Origin: an uncultured Clostridia bacterium | GTDB lineage: Bacteria; Bacillota; Clostridia; Oscillospirales; Ruminococcaceae | Direction: 5' to 3' | Assembly: GCA_938014915.1 (NCBI GenBank) | Contig: CALLQQ010000127.1 | Coordinates: 1 to 26,979, forward strand | Length of the DNA stretch: 26,979 nt | In this document: positions 15,545 to 24,404 of the stretch, in pieces | Layout of the letters: each line of letters opens with the position of its first letter | Numbering within the stretch: the first letter of the stretch is position 1 | Made by a program: the position numbers and the translations under genes | Notes under the pieces: model-generated | Told to the model about the DNA's origin: nothing | Seen by the model: only the letters and a program-made list of their open reading frames with translations | Database searches by the model: none

Positions 15545-17509
15545 TCATTTAAAGTAAGCATTGAGAATTTCCCGTGTTAATAGGTTTGGACGTGCTCCCT
15601 TTTCAAGAATAAGTGCGAATGCTATTTCCGGATCTTTCGCCGGAGCGAATCCGACCATTGCCGCATGGAAAACATCCTGCGATACTTGAGGCGATCCTGT
15701 CTTGAGTGCCACATCGAACGGGAAGCCCACATTCGTTGTTCCGCCGCCGAGCTGATTCCACCCTACTTGAATCATACCCTCACGCACGATGTCAAAGCTA
15801 TCGTCAGCGCCTTCAATTTGATGTTCGACAATTGGCTCTGTTTCTGAAATTACTTCATCTAAATTATAGTCATAGATGCTTTTTACGAAGTGCGGGCGGT
15901 ATCTAGTGCCCTCATTCGCAAGAGTCATTGCCTGTACCGCCATTTGCACCGGTGAAATAAATGTATCGAGCTGCCCAATTGATACTTGCGCAATGTCGGC
16001 AGGATACCAACTCCTGCCGAGGCTCTTTGATGTTTCGGGACTTGATAATGTGCCGGGATTATTGTAAATCTCCATATTTAAATCCTGCCCAAGACCAAGT
16101 TCAAGGCTGGTTTTCTCAATTTCGTTAATGCCGGTAAATCGCCCTGCCTCATAGAAAAAGATGTTGCACGATACTCTAAGCGAATGTACAACACTGGTAT
16201 TCCCATGCCAGCCGACGCATTTGAACGTAAGATTCGGATAGTGGTTATACGTGTGAGTGCAATTGAATACAGTGCTTTCAGTGATTGAACCGGAGCGTAG
16301 AGCCGCTAGAGCCGTGACCGTCTTATATGTCGATCCGGGGCGGTACAATCCATTGATAGCCCGATTATTCAGCGGCTTCCCCTCACGGGATTCTACATCT
16401 TTATAATTGTCGATATATTCGTTTAAATCATAGCTCGGATAGGTAGCACTTGCAAGGACGGCGCCAGTCTTAACATCTAATACAACTACGGCGCCAGCAT
16501 CGCAATCCCTTGCGCTTTTATTATCCTTTTCTTTTTGTAATGCCTTGATATGCTTTTCTAGAGCTTTTTGAATTTTTCTTTGGAAGTCCATATCAAGTGT
16601 CATAACAAGGCTATTCCCAGGTTCAACAGGCGTAGTCATCTCATTCGATATAACTTCACCGAATGAATTCTGCACCGTCGAGAGAACTCCATCCTTGCCA
16701 CGCAAATAATCCTCTAGTCCCCGCTCAATGCCGAAATCACCGATTTTATCATTTATGCGGTAGCCCTGTGATTTTAGGTCCGTATATTCCTTTTCGTTAA
16801 TGGAGCGAACAGTGCCGATTATATGCGGCGCTACATCGCCCTCTTTATATACACGAACTGCCTCCTCAGCGATATTGACACCGCCCAGAACATAGCTCAG
16901 CTCCTTGACTTTGAGCATTGCCTCACTGGATATATCTTTAGCTAGTGTGAAGCGGTTATCCATGGAAAAATCGTTTATCAACATCTCATATCGAATGGCG
17001 GCGATTGTGCGCCTTTCCTCTTCGGTGAATCTGCTATCTAAATCATACTTTTCATAGAGCGCATCCATGCAATTCTCGGCAGTGGCATAAACATTCAGCC
17101 CCAGCTCAGTTTTAATTTTGCTTATATCTTTATCGGAATCAGCGTTGAATGTATATGGCTTAGTCTTGGAAATTGGGATGGTTTCCTCCCATTCTTGACC
17201 GACATCATCAAGAATTTTAGTAAGACGGTTGATAATATCATTTTCTTCTCCCGATGGGAAAAAGGACTTCTCAATTACGATATTATAACTTGCACGATTC
17301 ACGGTAATGGGGCGCATTTTTGAGTCGTAAATTTCCCCTCTTGCGGCAGGAACAAGCTGATTGCCTGAGCGGGTTTGACGTGATGCGGCAAGATATTCTT
17401 CGCCATTTACAACTTGAATTTTCATCAGTCGCATACAGCATAGCCATACTAGAATAACGATTACTGCTAGTAATGCCATCGTGCGTATTAAATCTGAGAG
17501 TTTAGTCAT
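15545..17509 (-). CDS. mrdA: Penicillin-binding protein 2 (MrdA), class B transpeptidase of the elongasome
   Basis: A 654-residue membrane-anchored transpeptidase. One helix (about residues 8-27) is followed by the dimerization domain (about 55-280) and the transpeptidase domain (about 310-654). The three active-site motifs are S393-x-x-K396 in RPGSTYKTVTA, SCN at 447-449 and KTG at 603-605. It crosslinks peptidoglycan during side-wall growth with MreBCD and RodA. It lies 32 bases after mreD, in the canonical mreB-mreC-mreD-mrdA order. No rodA is present in the window. The gene is followed by about 235 bases of AT-rich spacer with the minD promoter. Confidence 0.95.
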   Translation of the reverse strand: MTKLSDLIRTMALLAVIVILVWLCCMRLMKIQVVNGEEYLAASRQTRSGNQLVPAARGEIYDSKMRPITVNRASYNIVIEKSFFPSGEENDIINRLTKILDDVGQEWEETIPISKTKPYTFNADSDKDISKIKTELGLNVYATAENCMDALYEKYDLDSRFTEEERRTIAAIRYEMLINDFSMDNRFTLAKDISSEAMLKVKELSYVLGGVNIAEEAVRVYKEGDVAPHIIGTVRSINEKEYTDLKSQGYRINDKIGDFGIERGLEDYLRGKDGVLSTVQNSFGEVISNEMTTPVEPGNSLVMTLDMDFQRKIQKALEKHIKALQKEKDNKSARDCDAGAVVVLDVKTGAVLASATYPSYDLNEYIDNYKDVESREGKPLNNRAINGLYRPGSTYKTVTALAALRSGSITESTVFNCTHTYNHYPNLTFKCVGWHGNTSVVHSLRVSCNIFFYEAGRFTGINEIEKTSLELGLGQDLNMEIYNNPGTLSSPETSKSLGRSWYPADIAQVSIGQLDTFISPVQMAVQAMTLANEGTRYRPHFVKSIYDYNLDEVISETEPIVEHQIEGADDSFDIVREGMIQVGWNQLGGGTTNVGFPFDVALKTGSPQVSQDVFHAAMVGFAPAKDPEIAFALILEKGARPNLLTREILNAYFK

Positions 17510-17541
17510 TTTTCTGCATCGCCTTTCTTAATCAATAGGTT

Positions 17542-18117
17542 CTACTTATGCCATTCATCTAAATCTTCCTCGGGAGTCGGGTTATACTTTGGCTCGATTC
17601 CCAAAGAAATTTTCTTAATAATCCAGAATACAACTGGCGATAGGATACCCGTAAAAATTATCACGGGTATCGTGATAGTTTTAGCTATTATAAATGTATT
17701 ATCGTGCCCCCAGATATAATGCCCGAAGAAGAAATCCGAGAACATCACGATCGCTGTCGCAGATATTGAAAGCACGAAGTGATTGAAAAAATTAGGACGA
17801 ATTAAGTGCGTTACGAGGAGCGAGCAGGCAAGGCATGATATCATCAATATTATCGATGTGAAGCCAAGCAATTTATTCATTGCCATATCGCAGAGAATAC
17901 CGGACCATGCACCGAATAAAGATATTGCCAACTTACTTTCACTCTCAAAGATGGAAATAGCAATACATAGCGGAATTAGCAAAAATGGCGGACGGGTAAA
18001 ATGCATACTTGTCATAAAAATGTAAAAGAGCAAAGATAGTAAAACATATAAAGTTAGCTTAGCGGAAAAGCGAACTTTATCCATTGTTTGCCTGCTGAAT
18101 CCAATTCGCCTATTCAT
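17542..18117 (-). CDS. mreD: Rod shape-determining protein MreD
   Basis: A 191-residue polytopic membrane protein with about five hydrophobic helices after a basic N-terminus, the usual size and profile of MreD. Sequence conservation in this family is low, so the assignment rests on the hydrophobicity pattern, the FGAWSGILCDM-type helix and position. Its ATG overlaps the mreC stop by 8 bases and it precedes mrdA, the standard arrangement. It is a membrane partner in the elongasome. Confidence 0.9.
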   Translation of the reverse strand: MNRRIGFSRQTMDKVRFSAKLTLYVLLSLLFYIFMTSMHFTRPPFLLIPLCIAISIFESESKLAISLFGAWSGILCDMAMNKLLGFTSIILMISCLACSLLVTHLIRPNFFNHFVLSISATAIVMFSDFFFGHYIWGHDNTFIIAKTITIPVIIFTGILSPVVFWIIKKISLGIEPKYNPTPEEDLDEWHK

Positions 18118-18964
18118 ATCCTAGCCCCTTACCTTTGAAGTTCGTGATAACGAACACGCTATTAATCTTATTCGAATCCACAACGGGGGTAATTATAGCA
18201 TATAATGATAGTCCGCTATCCTCAACGCCGACTTCTTCCACGACTCCTACAACACGCCCCTCAGGATAGATTCCACTCCTGCCCGCGGTAACGATAATGT
18301 CGCCCTCCTCAATATCGCTATCCTTTAAGATGAATTGCATCTTACATTTACCCTCTTTAGCTAGGGCAATGTCGCCGGTTACAATTCCCGTCACCTTTTC
18401 CCGTGAACTGTACACACCAATATCTATATCGGGGGATAGCATTGTAGTCACTCTAGCATATGTAGGAGCAACTTCCGTAACGATCCCGATAAGACCATTA
18501 GGTGAGATGACGGTATCATCTTTTGATATTCCGTCCAGTGAGCCCTTGTCAATAGTGAATGCACCGAACAAACTGCCCGTTTCACGACCTATAATGGTAG
18601 CAGGCGGGGAAAAAACAAAATCAGGATTTTCTTCTTTAAGTCCGATAACTTCCCTCAACATTTGATTTTCATGCTCGATGTCGGTCGCATTAGCTATTTG
18701 ACCATAGAGCTCAGCAATTTGGTCCTTCAACACTTCATTTTCCTTATAATATTTATCAGCATTGATTAATTTGTCGATGCTATTACGTGCTTTATTAGAA
18801 ATATTGCTTGATGCCTTTTGAATAGGGGATATTATCGTGCCAAGGATGGCCTCGGGCAATGTTGCAGCGCCCCTTGTAGTAGCAGAATAAACCATGAACC
18901 CTACTAAAAGAGCAAGCACGCATAGTATTATTTTAAATTTTATACTGGAAAAGAATTCTCGCAT
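18110..18964 (-). CDS. mreC: Rod shape-determining protein MreC
   Basis: A 284-residue bitopic protein: one N-terminal helix (about 10-27), a coiled coil (about 55-110, with LKDQIAELYGQIAN and ENQMLREVIGL) and a beta-rich C-terminal domain with ATIIGRETG, GLIGIVTEVAPTYARVTTML and GDIIVTAGRSGIYPEGRVVG, typical of MreC. It scaffolds the elongasome outside the membrane. The start has a strong AGGAGGGGGA site. It is separated from mreB by about 160 bases containing a hairpin, unlike the tight coupling to mreD. Confidence 0.95.
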   Translation of the reverse strand: MREFFSSIKFKIILCVLALLVGFMVYSATTRGAATLPEAILGTIISPIQKASSNISNKARNSIDKLINADKYYKENEVLKDQIAELYGQIANATDIEHENQMLREVIGLKEENPDFVFSPPATIIGRETGSLFGAFTIDKGSLDGISKDDTVISPNGLIGIVTEVAPTYARVTTMLSPDIDIGVYSSREKVTGIVTGDIALAKEGKCKMQFILKDSDIEEGDIIVTAGRSGIYPEGRVVGVVEEVGVEDSGLSLYAIITPVVDSNKINSVFVITNFKGKGLGYE

Positions 18965-19064
18965 TTTCCCCCTCCTTTAGAGTAAATATAAAAAACAAAA
19001 GGCTAATTTAGTCGTAAAACTTGAGCATTATAAGAAAAAGTGCCTATTCATATAAACACCAAAA

Positions 19065-19093
19065 CTAGAAGAGAGTGCATTACTCACTTCTAG
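19065..19093 (-). terminator. Hairpin after mreB (possible partial terminator)
   Basis: CTAGAAG-A-GAGT and ACTC-A-CTTCTAG pair around GCATT, a stem of about 11 pairs with one mismatch. On the minus strand TTTTGG follows, a short U-run. It lies 30 bases after the mreB stop and could lower transcription into mreC, or serve as an RNA-stability element. A TATAAT downstream on the minus strand, about 65 bases before the mreC start, might be part of an internal promoter, but no good -35 is seen. Confidence 0.5.
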
Positions 19094-19123
19094 CTTTAAC
19101 TTATCTTAACGTATAGACCGATA

Positions 19124-20143
19124 TTAGTAATATCTATTATCCTCCGAACTAAGAACATTGAATAGCTCGCCAATGTCCTCAAGGACTTTACCCGTTCCTT
19201 CAGCAACGCAGTCAATCGGATTTTCTGCGATGTGAACAGGCATACCAGTAATAGAATTAATCAATTTATCGACGCCTTTTAGCAATGCTCCGCCCCCCGT
19301 GAGAGTAATTCCACCATCAATAATATCAGCGGAAAGCTCTGGCGGTGTCTTTTCAAGTGTTACCTTAATTGCATCAACTATCTGTTCTAGAGGTTCGGAT
19401 AATGCCTCACGAATTTCATCCGATGAGATAGTAATATTCTCGGGCAAACCAGTAAGAAGATTTCTTCCCTTAATGTTCATCGTCAGCTCTTCTTCTTCGG
19501 GGAAAGCAGTACCGATATCCATCTTAATACTCTCAGCCGTGCGTTCACCAATTAGTAGATTATATTTCTTTTTAATAAAGTTTATTATCGATAGATCGAA
19601 TTCATCACCGGCAACCCTAACCGAACGTGATGCGACAATTCCACCGAGGGAGATAACGGCAACTTCACTTGTTCCGCCACCGATGTCGACGATCATGCTA
19701 CCCATAGGTTCCGATACGGGGAGTCCTGCGCCGATCGCCGCCGCCATTGGTTCTTCAATTACAAAAACACGCTTTGCGCCAGCATTTTCAGCACTTTCCT
19801 TAACTGCTCTGCGCTCAACTGCGGTAACACCCGACGGTATGCAAATTACAACCCGTGTCTTTGAAAAAAAGCTACCCTTAAGCGCCTTTTTAATAAATTG
19901 CTGCAACATCTCAGTAGTAATGTCGAAGTCGGCAATGACACCGTCTTTAAGCGGTCTTACAGCAACGATTGAGCCGGGCGTCCTACCAATGACGTCCTTA
20001 GCCTCTTTACCGACGAAGCGAACTTTATCCTGTCTAACGTCAACCGCAACAACTGACGGCTCACGAATTATAATGCCCTTTCCCCTCATAAAAACGACGG
20101 TATTCGCCGTTCCTAAGTCTATTCCTATATCTTTAGAAAACAT
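19124..20143 (-). CDS. mreB: Rod shape-determining actin homologue MreB/Mbl
   Basis: A 339-residue actin-fold ATPase. It shows the phosphate-1 motif DIGIDLGTANTVVFMRGKGI, the phosphate-2 region MIVDIGGGTSEVAVIS and the adenosine motif GGGALLKGVDKLI. It forms filaments under the membrane that guide side-wall synthesis. Start ATG 20143 follows AGGAGGAAG by 7 bases. It heads the mre cluster and has its own promoter upstream. MreB and Mbl paralogues cannot be told apart from this alone. Confidence 0.96.
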   Translation of the reverse strand: MFSKDIGIDLGTANTVVFMRGKGIIIREPSVVAVDVRQDKVRFVGKEAKDVIGRTPGSIVAVRPLKDGVIADFDITTEMLQQFIKKALKGSFFSKTRVVICIPSGVTAVERRAVKESAENAGAKRVFVIEEPMAAAIGAGLPVSEPMGSMIVDIGGGTSEVAVISLGGIVASRSVRVAGDEFDLSIINFIKKKYNLLIGERTAESIKMDIGTAFPEEEELTMNIKGRNLLTGLPENITISSDEIREALSEPLEQIVDAIKVTLEKTPPELSADIIDGGITLTGGGALLKGVDKLINSITGMPVHIAENPIDCVAEGTGKVLEDIGELFNVLSSEDNRYY

Positions 20144-20179
20144 TTAATCTTCCTCCTAGTATCTTTTTCAAACATTTAT

Positions 20180-20208
20180 AGTATATCACCTTTTAGCATA
20201 ATGCACAA
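20180..20208 (-). promoter_or_regulatory. Promoter of mreB
   Basis: On the minus strand TTGTGC (20208-20203), a 17-base spacer and TATACT (20185-20180) precede mreB by about 36 bases. Confidence 0.6.
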
Positions 20209-20240
20209 CATTTTCGATGAAATTTGTAAGATAAATTAAT

Positions 20241-20522
20241 CTACATATTCTTACCAACTTTATTAAACAGAATTATAAATAGAATTATACTAAAAATCTG
20301 TGCAATGGATACTTCTATTGTAAACCCAAATACAAGCTTTATTACAGATAAATCAACAACTAATGGTGAGTCGGATCCTATGCCGACCCTCTTACTCATT
20401 GCGAGCCACGTTAGGAAATCCACCTTAGAACATAGCACCGACAGAACGTATCCGACAGTTATTCCAGCCAATAAAAAGAAGATAAAGGCTATTGTTTTTT
20501 TCCAGTTTCCGCCCCTTGCCAT
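20241..20522 (-). CDS. DUF4321-family small membrane protein
   Basis: A 93-residue protein with two membrane helices (about 10-30 and 65-90) separated by an outside loop with SPLVVDLSVIKLVFGFTIEVS, a pattern I recognise as DUF4321. Its function is unknown; in Clostridia it is commonly encoded near dut, radC or mreB. It follows dut by 18 bases in the zapA-dut operon and ends about 97 bases before mreB. The start ATG 20522 has AAAGGGGC upstream. Confidence 0.85.
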   Translation of the reverse strand: MARGGNWKKTIAFIFFLLAGITVGYVLSVLCSKVDFLTWLAMSKRVGIGSDSPLVVDLSVIKLVFGFTIEVSIAQIFSIILFIILFNKVGKNM

Positions 20523-20540
20523 ATTGTGCCCCTTTCATTT

Positions 20541-20981
20541 TTAATGCTCACCCGTCGAGCCGAATCCGCCTTTGCCACGTGCGGTTTTAGGTAGTTCCTC
20601 TACAATATTAATCTGCGGATATATAATCGGCGTAATAATTAATTGGGCTATTCTCTGCGATGCGCTTATTGTATAAGGTTTTTCCCCTAGATTAATTAGG
20701 GGAATTTTAACTTCGCCACGATAGTCTGCATCAATAACACCGACAGAATTCGCTAGTGTTATACCATGTTTGCTAGCTAGTGAGCTACGAGCATATATTA
20801 GAATAGCAACATCGCCACGACTAGGAGCCATGCTTATTCCCGTCGGTATAAGCACGGTTTCGCCCGGACGAATTGTAACATCACCGTCTATACAAGCATA
20901 TATATCGTAACCTGCACTATCGGCAGTCGCCTTTGCTGGCAATTTTGCCCCATCACGCAATAGCTTTATATCCAGCGTCAT
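20541..20981 (-). CDS. dut: dUTP diphosphatase (dUTPase)
   Basis: A 146-residue trimeric dUTPase that hydrolyses dUTP to dUMP and so keeps uracil out of DNA and feeds dTMP synthesis. The five conserved motifs are visible: DSAGYDIYA (1), IYARSSLASK (2), GVIDADYRGEV (3, with the catalytic Asp/Tyr), ASQRIAQLII (4) and RGKGGFGSTG (5). It overlaps zapA by an ATGA, so the two are translationally coupled. Confidence 0.96.
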   Translation of the reverse strand: MTLDIKLLRDGAKLPAKATADSAGYDIYACIDGDVTIRPGETVLIPTGISMAPSRGDVAILIYARSSLASKHGITLANSVGVIDADYRGEVKIPLINLGEKPYTISASQRIAQLIITPIIYPQINIVEELPKTARGKGGFGSTGEH

Positions 20982-21373
20982 TCTTCTTCGCCTAGTTGCA
21001 TTTGATTTTCATCTAATTTTGATGATAATCTTAATAGCTCAATATCGCCCTTGAGAATATCAATTTCATCTTCTAAGGCTTTAACTTGCTTTAGGGCGGC
21101 GTCACGTTCTGCACGTGCCTTGCCCGCCTCATCAACATATTCACGAATTTGCGTGCGGATATTGTCAATGTTAGCATTTGCCTTTTCAAGTTCATCAAGT
21201 ATTGATAATGCAACAAGAGTTGTCGCTGCGCTTGTCGATATATTGTCAGAGGACTCAACAACTGTGTCAATTTTCTTGCTGAGTTGTCTAGCGACCCCCA
21301 TTATGTATTCAGGCGACTCATTTGTTTGGAGCGGATATTCCTTACCGCTAATTGTTACTTTCACCCTGTTCAT
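20978..21373 (-). CDS. zapA: Cell division protein ZapA
   Basis: A 131-residue FtsZ-associated protein. The N-terminal domain (RVKVTISGKEYPLQTNESPE, then YIMGVARQLSKKIDTVV) is typical of ZapA, followed by a helix with LVALSILDELEKAN and a C-terminal coiled coil (about 75-125). It promotes FtsZ bundling at the division ring. ATG 21373 has AAAGGA 8-9 bases upstream; the longer frame to 21439 lacks one. It heads zapA-dut-DUF4321. Confidence 0.92.
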   Translation of the reverse strand: MNRVKVTISGKEYPLQTNESPEYIMGVARQLSKKIDTVVESSDNISTSAATTLVALSILDELEKANANIDNIRTQIREYVDEAGKARAERDAALKQVKALEDEIDILKGDIELLRLSSKLDENQMQLGEEE

Positions 21374-21427
21374 GATGACATTCCTTTCCTCTAATATTAA
21401 CCTAGTATTTAAACAGCCAGTATTATA

Positions 21428-21456
21428 ATTATAGTACATTTTAAGACGATAATAAA
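21428..21456 (-). promoter_or_regulatory. Weak promoter candidate for zapA
   Basis: On the minus strand a perfect TATAAT (21433-21428) is preceded at 17 bases by TTTATT (21456-21451), a poor -35. A second TATAAT overlaps it at 21427-21422. It lies about 55 bases before the zapA start. Confidence 0.4.
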
Positions 21457-21734
21457 GAGTTATTTACTATATAAATTTGCGTAGATAAAAATTGGAATGG
21501 GGGAATTGCACATATATTGCCAAATTTCGACATACGATAATGAAAGATTTATACAAACGGACAATTCAAATCAGTGATTTAGGCTGATTTTCCACACATT
21601 CCACAAAGTTTTCAACAGTCAGTATAATTATACTATCTGTAATCATATATATGTTGGTTGGGCAGGTATTTTATAACATCAAAATACGAATTCACCGCTA
21701 ATTTAATCAGTAAGGCTATGAAGCCTATCTCCCT
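21457..21734. other. Gene-free AT-rich spacer with palindromes
   Basis: I see no credible gene here. It holds an inverted repeat AAATCAG/CTGATTT (21568-21574, 21584-21590), two DnaA-box-like 9-mers TTTTCCACA (21588-21596) and TTTTCAACA (21609-21617), a perfect 14-bp palindrome AGTATAATTATACT (21621-21634) and a small AGGCT/AGCCT hairpin just before the 48-bp repeats. Confidence 0.6.
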
Positions 21735-21856
21735 CATTAATCGATAATATTAGCCTTCGCAAAGCGAAAGAAGGGACTCCCGCATTAATCGATGATATTA
21801 GCCTTCGCAAAGCGAAAGATGGAGTTCCCTCATTAATCGATGATATTAGCCTTCGC
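21729..21856 (-). repeat. 48-bp tandem repeats starting inside the Nudix gene 3' end
   Basis: On the minus strand a 48-base unit beginning GCGAAGGCTAATAT and ending CTTTCGCTTT occurs at 21856-21809 and 21808-21761, with a partial third copy at 21760-21729. Copies differ at only a few bases. The first copy supplies the last codons and stop of the Nudix gene. Each full unit contains a TTTCGCTTTGCGAA stem-loop, and each copy carries the same in-frame TAA because 48 is a multiple of three. Confidence 0.9.
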
Positions 21857-22240
21857 TTTTTGTACTATCGCCTTATCATTTTCATAGGTTAGCAATTGGA
21901 TCGCAAGATCGATTTCCGCCCACCGTATTTCAGCAATTTCATCTTCCTGCGGTACGAAATCGTAATTTTTCGCCTTGGCAAGAAAATAAACTACCTCCTT
22001 AAATATATCGCGCTTGGGGTAGTATGTAACTGTTTCACGAAATGTCGGGTAGAGCAAAATATCGATGCCCGTTTCCTCCATTACTTCCCTATACGCGGTT
22101 TCAACTTCAGTTTCGCCAGGCTCGACATGCCCCTTAGGGAACGACCAATGCCCGCTATTAATATGTTTAATGAGCAGTATCTCAGTATTTCCGTGGAATT
22201 TTCTATATACAATTGCTCCACAGGATTTTTCTTTTCGCAT
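21833..22240 (-). CDS. Nudix hydrolase, Ap4A-hydrolase-like
   Basis: A 135-residue Nudix protein with the complete box GHVEPGETEVETAYREVMEE-TG-I (residues 36-58 approximately). The preceding SCGAIVYRK and HWSFPKGH and the following VTYYPKRDIFKEVVYFLAK resemble bacterial bis(5'-nucleosyl)-tetraphosphatase (asymmetrical), which splits Ap4A and related alarmones; the exact substrate is not proven. The start ATG 22240 follows AAAGGAC. The last eight codons (AKANIID and stop) belong to a 48-bp repeat copied downstream, so the present C-terminus may be a result of that duplication. Confidence 0.88.
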   Translation of the reverse strand: MRKEKSCGAIVYRKFHGNTEILLIKHINSGHWSFPKGHVEPGETEVETAYREVMEETGIDILLYPTFRETVTYYPKRDIFKEVVYFLAKAKNYDFVPQEDEIAEIRWAEIDLAIQLLTYENDKAIVQKAKANIID

Positions 22241-22334
22241 ATTTTTTGTCCTTTCAAGTAATGTTGTTATTGGTAATAGTATAGCATAAAAAAGGTTAAA
22301 AGTCTTTTAATATTGCGAAAAAGTGACAAAAAAT

Positions 22335-22367
22335 CTTTCCCAACTCATATAGAATGAGTTGGGAAAG
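22335..22367 (-). terminator. Rho-independent terminator of the chemotaxis receptor gene
   Basis: A perfect 14-bp stem (left arm 22335-22348, right arm 22354-22367) with a five-base loop. On the minus strand it is followed by ATTTTTTG. It lies 15 bases beyond the receptor stop. Confidence 0.92.
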
Positions 22368-22382
22368 TACCACATTATATCA

Positions 22383-24329
22383 TTAGTCAAGTTTAAATCT
22401 ATTCATCATTTCCTTTAGTAATTCTGCCTGACTGCTCAATTCTTCGCTAGATGCTGCACTCTGCTCCGATGTTGCTGAATTGTTCTGCACAACGGACGAA
22501 ATCTGATCAATGCCGCCAGTTATCTGCGTTATGGCATCTGCCTGATCGTTTGACGCAGTTGAGATCCCATCAATAAGTGAATTGACCTGCTGAACACCGT
22601 CGACAACTCTGCCGAGCGACTGAGCGGTTAGATTAGCAATTTCAATGCCGCCCTCAACCGATTCAATTGAATTGGCGATTAGCTCAGTGGTGCTTTTTGC
22701 AGCTTCAGCACTGCGAGCGGCAAGATTCCTAACTTCTTCAGCTACAACAGCGAATCCTCTTCCTGCCTCACCCGCTCTAGCAGCTTCAACCGCTGCATTG
22801 AGTGCGAGTATGTTGGTCTGGAATGCAATATCATCAATAACTTTAATGATGTGAGCAATTTCTGAAGATGATGTATTGATTTGTTCCATGGCACCAAGCA
22901 TATCTTTCATATGCGCATTGCTAATTTCAACTTCGGATTGTGCCTCTTTAGATCGGCTTGCCGCCTCCTTAGCGCTACTAGCATTGCTATTAATTTGTTC
23001 GGAGATGTTATTGATCGATGCTGCAAGTTCCTCTATTGTTGCCGCTTGTTCGGTAGAACTTTGCGATAGATTCTGCGCCCCGAAAGATAGTTGGGCCGAT
23101 CCATCACTAACTTGATTCGCCACTTCATATATATCCCTGAATGTTGCGTTAAGGGAGGTTACGATAGCTTCAAGAGATTCTTTTATAGGAGCGAAATCAC
23201 CCTCATAATCAATATCGGTGCTAACGGTAATGTCGTTGTTAGATATTCTTTCTAGTGCCGAAGTAATGTCGCTTATATAAAGGTTCAGCTGATCGACAGT
23301 TCTTTTTAACGCACCGGACAGAACGCCCGTTTCGTCATTTAATGATATTAGGTCAATATCGGTGGATAAATCCCCAGCAGCTAAATTGCCGATTTGGCTG
23401 GTGATAGTCTTTATCGGGCCTGAAATTCTTTTTGCAATGATGCCCATAATCACGATACCCACAAGCATCGACGCTATTGTAAGCGTAACAACTAAACCAA
23501 GTGTCGAATAAAATCCGCCGAGAACTTCACTCTTATCAATAGTAATTCCCAGCGACCACCCCTCAGGGCCGTCTAGCGGAACATACGCAATGTACTTATT
23601 TTCGCCCATATAATTGTAATACTGCGAGCCCGTTTCGCCATTTGCCATTTTCGTGATGATGTCGCCGACTTCCCTATATTCGGTTTCCTCTTCTGCCAAT
23701 GCTGGGTAGTTAGTGAAATTCTCCACAAGTTCCGTATTAGGATGTGCTATTATAACACCATCCTTGTCAACGATGAATGCGTAACCGTTTTCCCCAAGGA
23801 CAATATCGGAAAAGAGATCGCTAAATACATCGTAGTCAATCCCGCCATATATGACTCCTTCATAATTGCCATTAGTGATTTGCGCACCCGCCATAATTGT
23901 AATAAGATTGTCAGTGCGACGCAATACGGGGCTGGACACATATGTTTTCCCATCCATCGCACTAATAAAATAATCCCTATCGGAAATGTCCGTATCATTA
24001 TATGTACTTCCGCTAGAGTCGCTAATGGAGAAATCCTTAAAACCAGTCCGCCTAGCCTGATTAGCTAGGATTTGTTTGCGCTCATATATAGACAGACTCT
24101 CATCGGTGATTGATTCAAGATTTCCCACCGCCTCAATCTCTCTCCTAAAAACATCCATTCTCCCCTCAACAGCTGATGAAAATGCAACCGCATTTGAGGA
24201 AACCATTTCCTCCATATCAGAAATGGAAACTTTATAAGTAACTACAGATACCGAAATCCCAATTACTAAACTTACGGTGAGTATTATAGCCGCACCTGAT
24301 AGCATTATTTTGCTTCTTATAGACTTCAT
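22383..24329 (-). CDS. Methyl-accepting chemotaxis protein with dCache sensor
   Basis: A 648-residue transmembrane receptor. Helix 1 (about 8-30) and helix 2 (about 277-300) flank an extracellular double-Cache domain with SDRDYFISAMDGKTYVSSPV and YAFIVDKDGVIIAHPN, the kind that binds small ligands such as amino acids. A HAMP domain (about 300-355) and the cytoplasmic signalling domain follow, with the invariant hairpin tip AFQTNILALNAAVEAARAGE and EVRNLAARSAEAAK (about 497-540). No NWETF-like pentapeptide for CheR/CheB tethering is present at the C-terminus. No che or flagellar gene is nearby, so it is an orphan receptor whose partners lie elsewhere. The start has AAAGGAGAT upstream. Confidence 0.95.
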   Translation of the reverse strand: MKSIRSKIMLSGAAIILTVSLVIGISVSVVTYKVSISDMEEMVSSNAVAFSSAVEGRMDVFRREIEAVGNLESITDESLSIYERKQILANQARRTGFKDFSISDSSGSTYNDTDISDRDYFISAMDGKTYVSSPVLRRTDNLITIMAGAQITNGNYEGVIYGGIDYDVFSDLFSDIVLGENGYAFIVDKDGVIIAHPNTELVENFTNYPALAEEETEYREVGDIITKMANGETGSQYYNYMGENKYIAYVPLDGPEGWSLGITIDKSEVLGGFYSTLGLVVTLTIASMLVGIVIMGIIAKRISGPIKTITSQIGNLAAGDLSTDIDLISLNDETGVLSGALKRTVDQLNLYISDITSALERISNNDITVSTDIDYEGDFAPIKESLEAIVTSLNATFRDIYEVANQVSDGSAQLSFGAQNLSQSSTEQAATIEELAASINNISEQINSNASSAKEAASRSKEAQSEVEISNAHMKDMLGAMEQINTSSSEIAHIIKVIDDIAFQTNILALNAAVEAARAGEAGRGFAVVAEEVRNLAARSAEAAKSTTELIANSIESVEGGIEIANLTAQSLGRVVDGVQQVNSLIDGISTASNDQADAITQITGGIDQISSVVQNNSATSEQSAASSEELSSQAELLKEMMNRFKLD

Positions 24330-24404
24330 TTTCTATCTCCTTTAACACATTACTTAGTAACACGCCAATAGTTGCCCGACAAACGAACGAATTTGTATGA
24401 CATT

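Noticed and set aside
19299..20147. A 282-residue plus-strand reading frame
   Set aside because: It is the shadow of mreB on the opposite strand; its Ser/Pro/Ile-rich composition is typical of antisense frames and no promoter or ribosome binding site serves it.
21729..21856. The 48-bp repeats as a CRISPR array
   Set aside because: Copies are directly joined without unique spacers and no cas genes are nearby.
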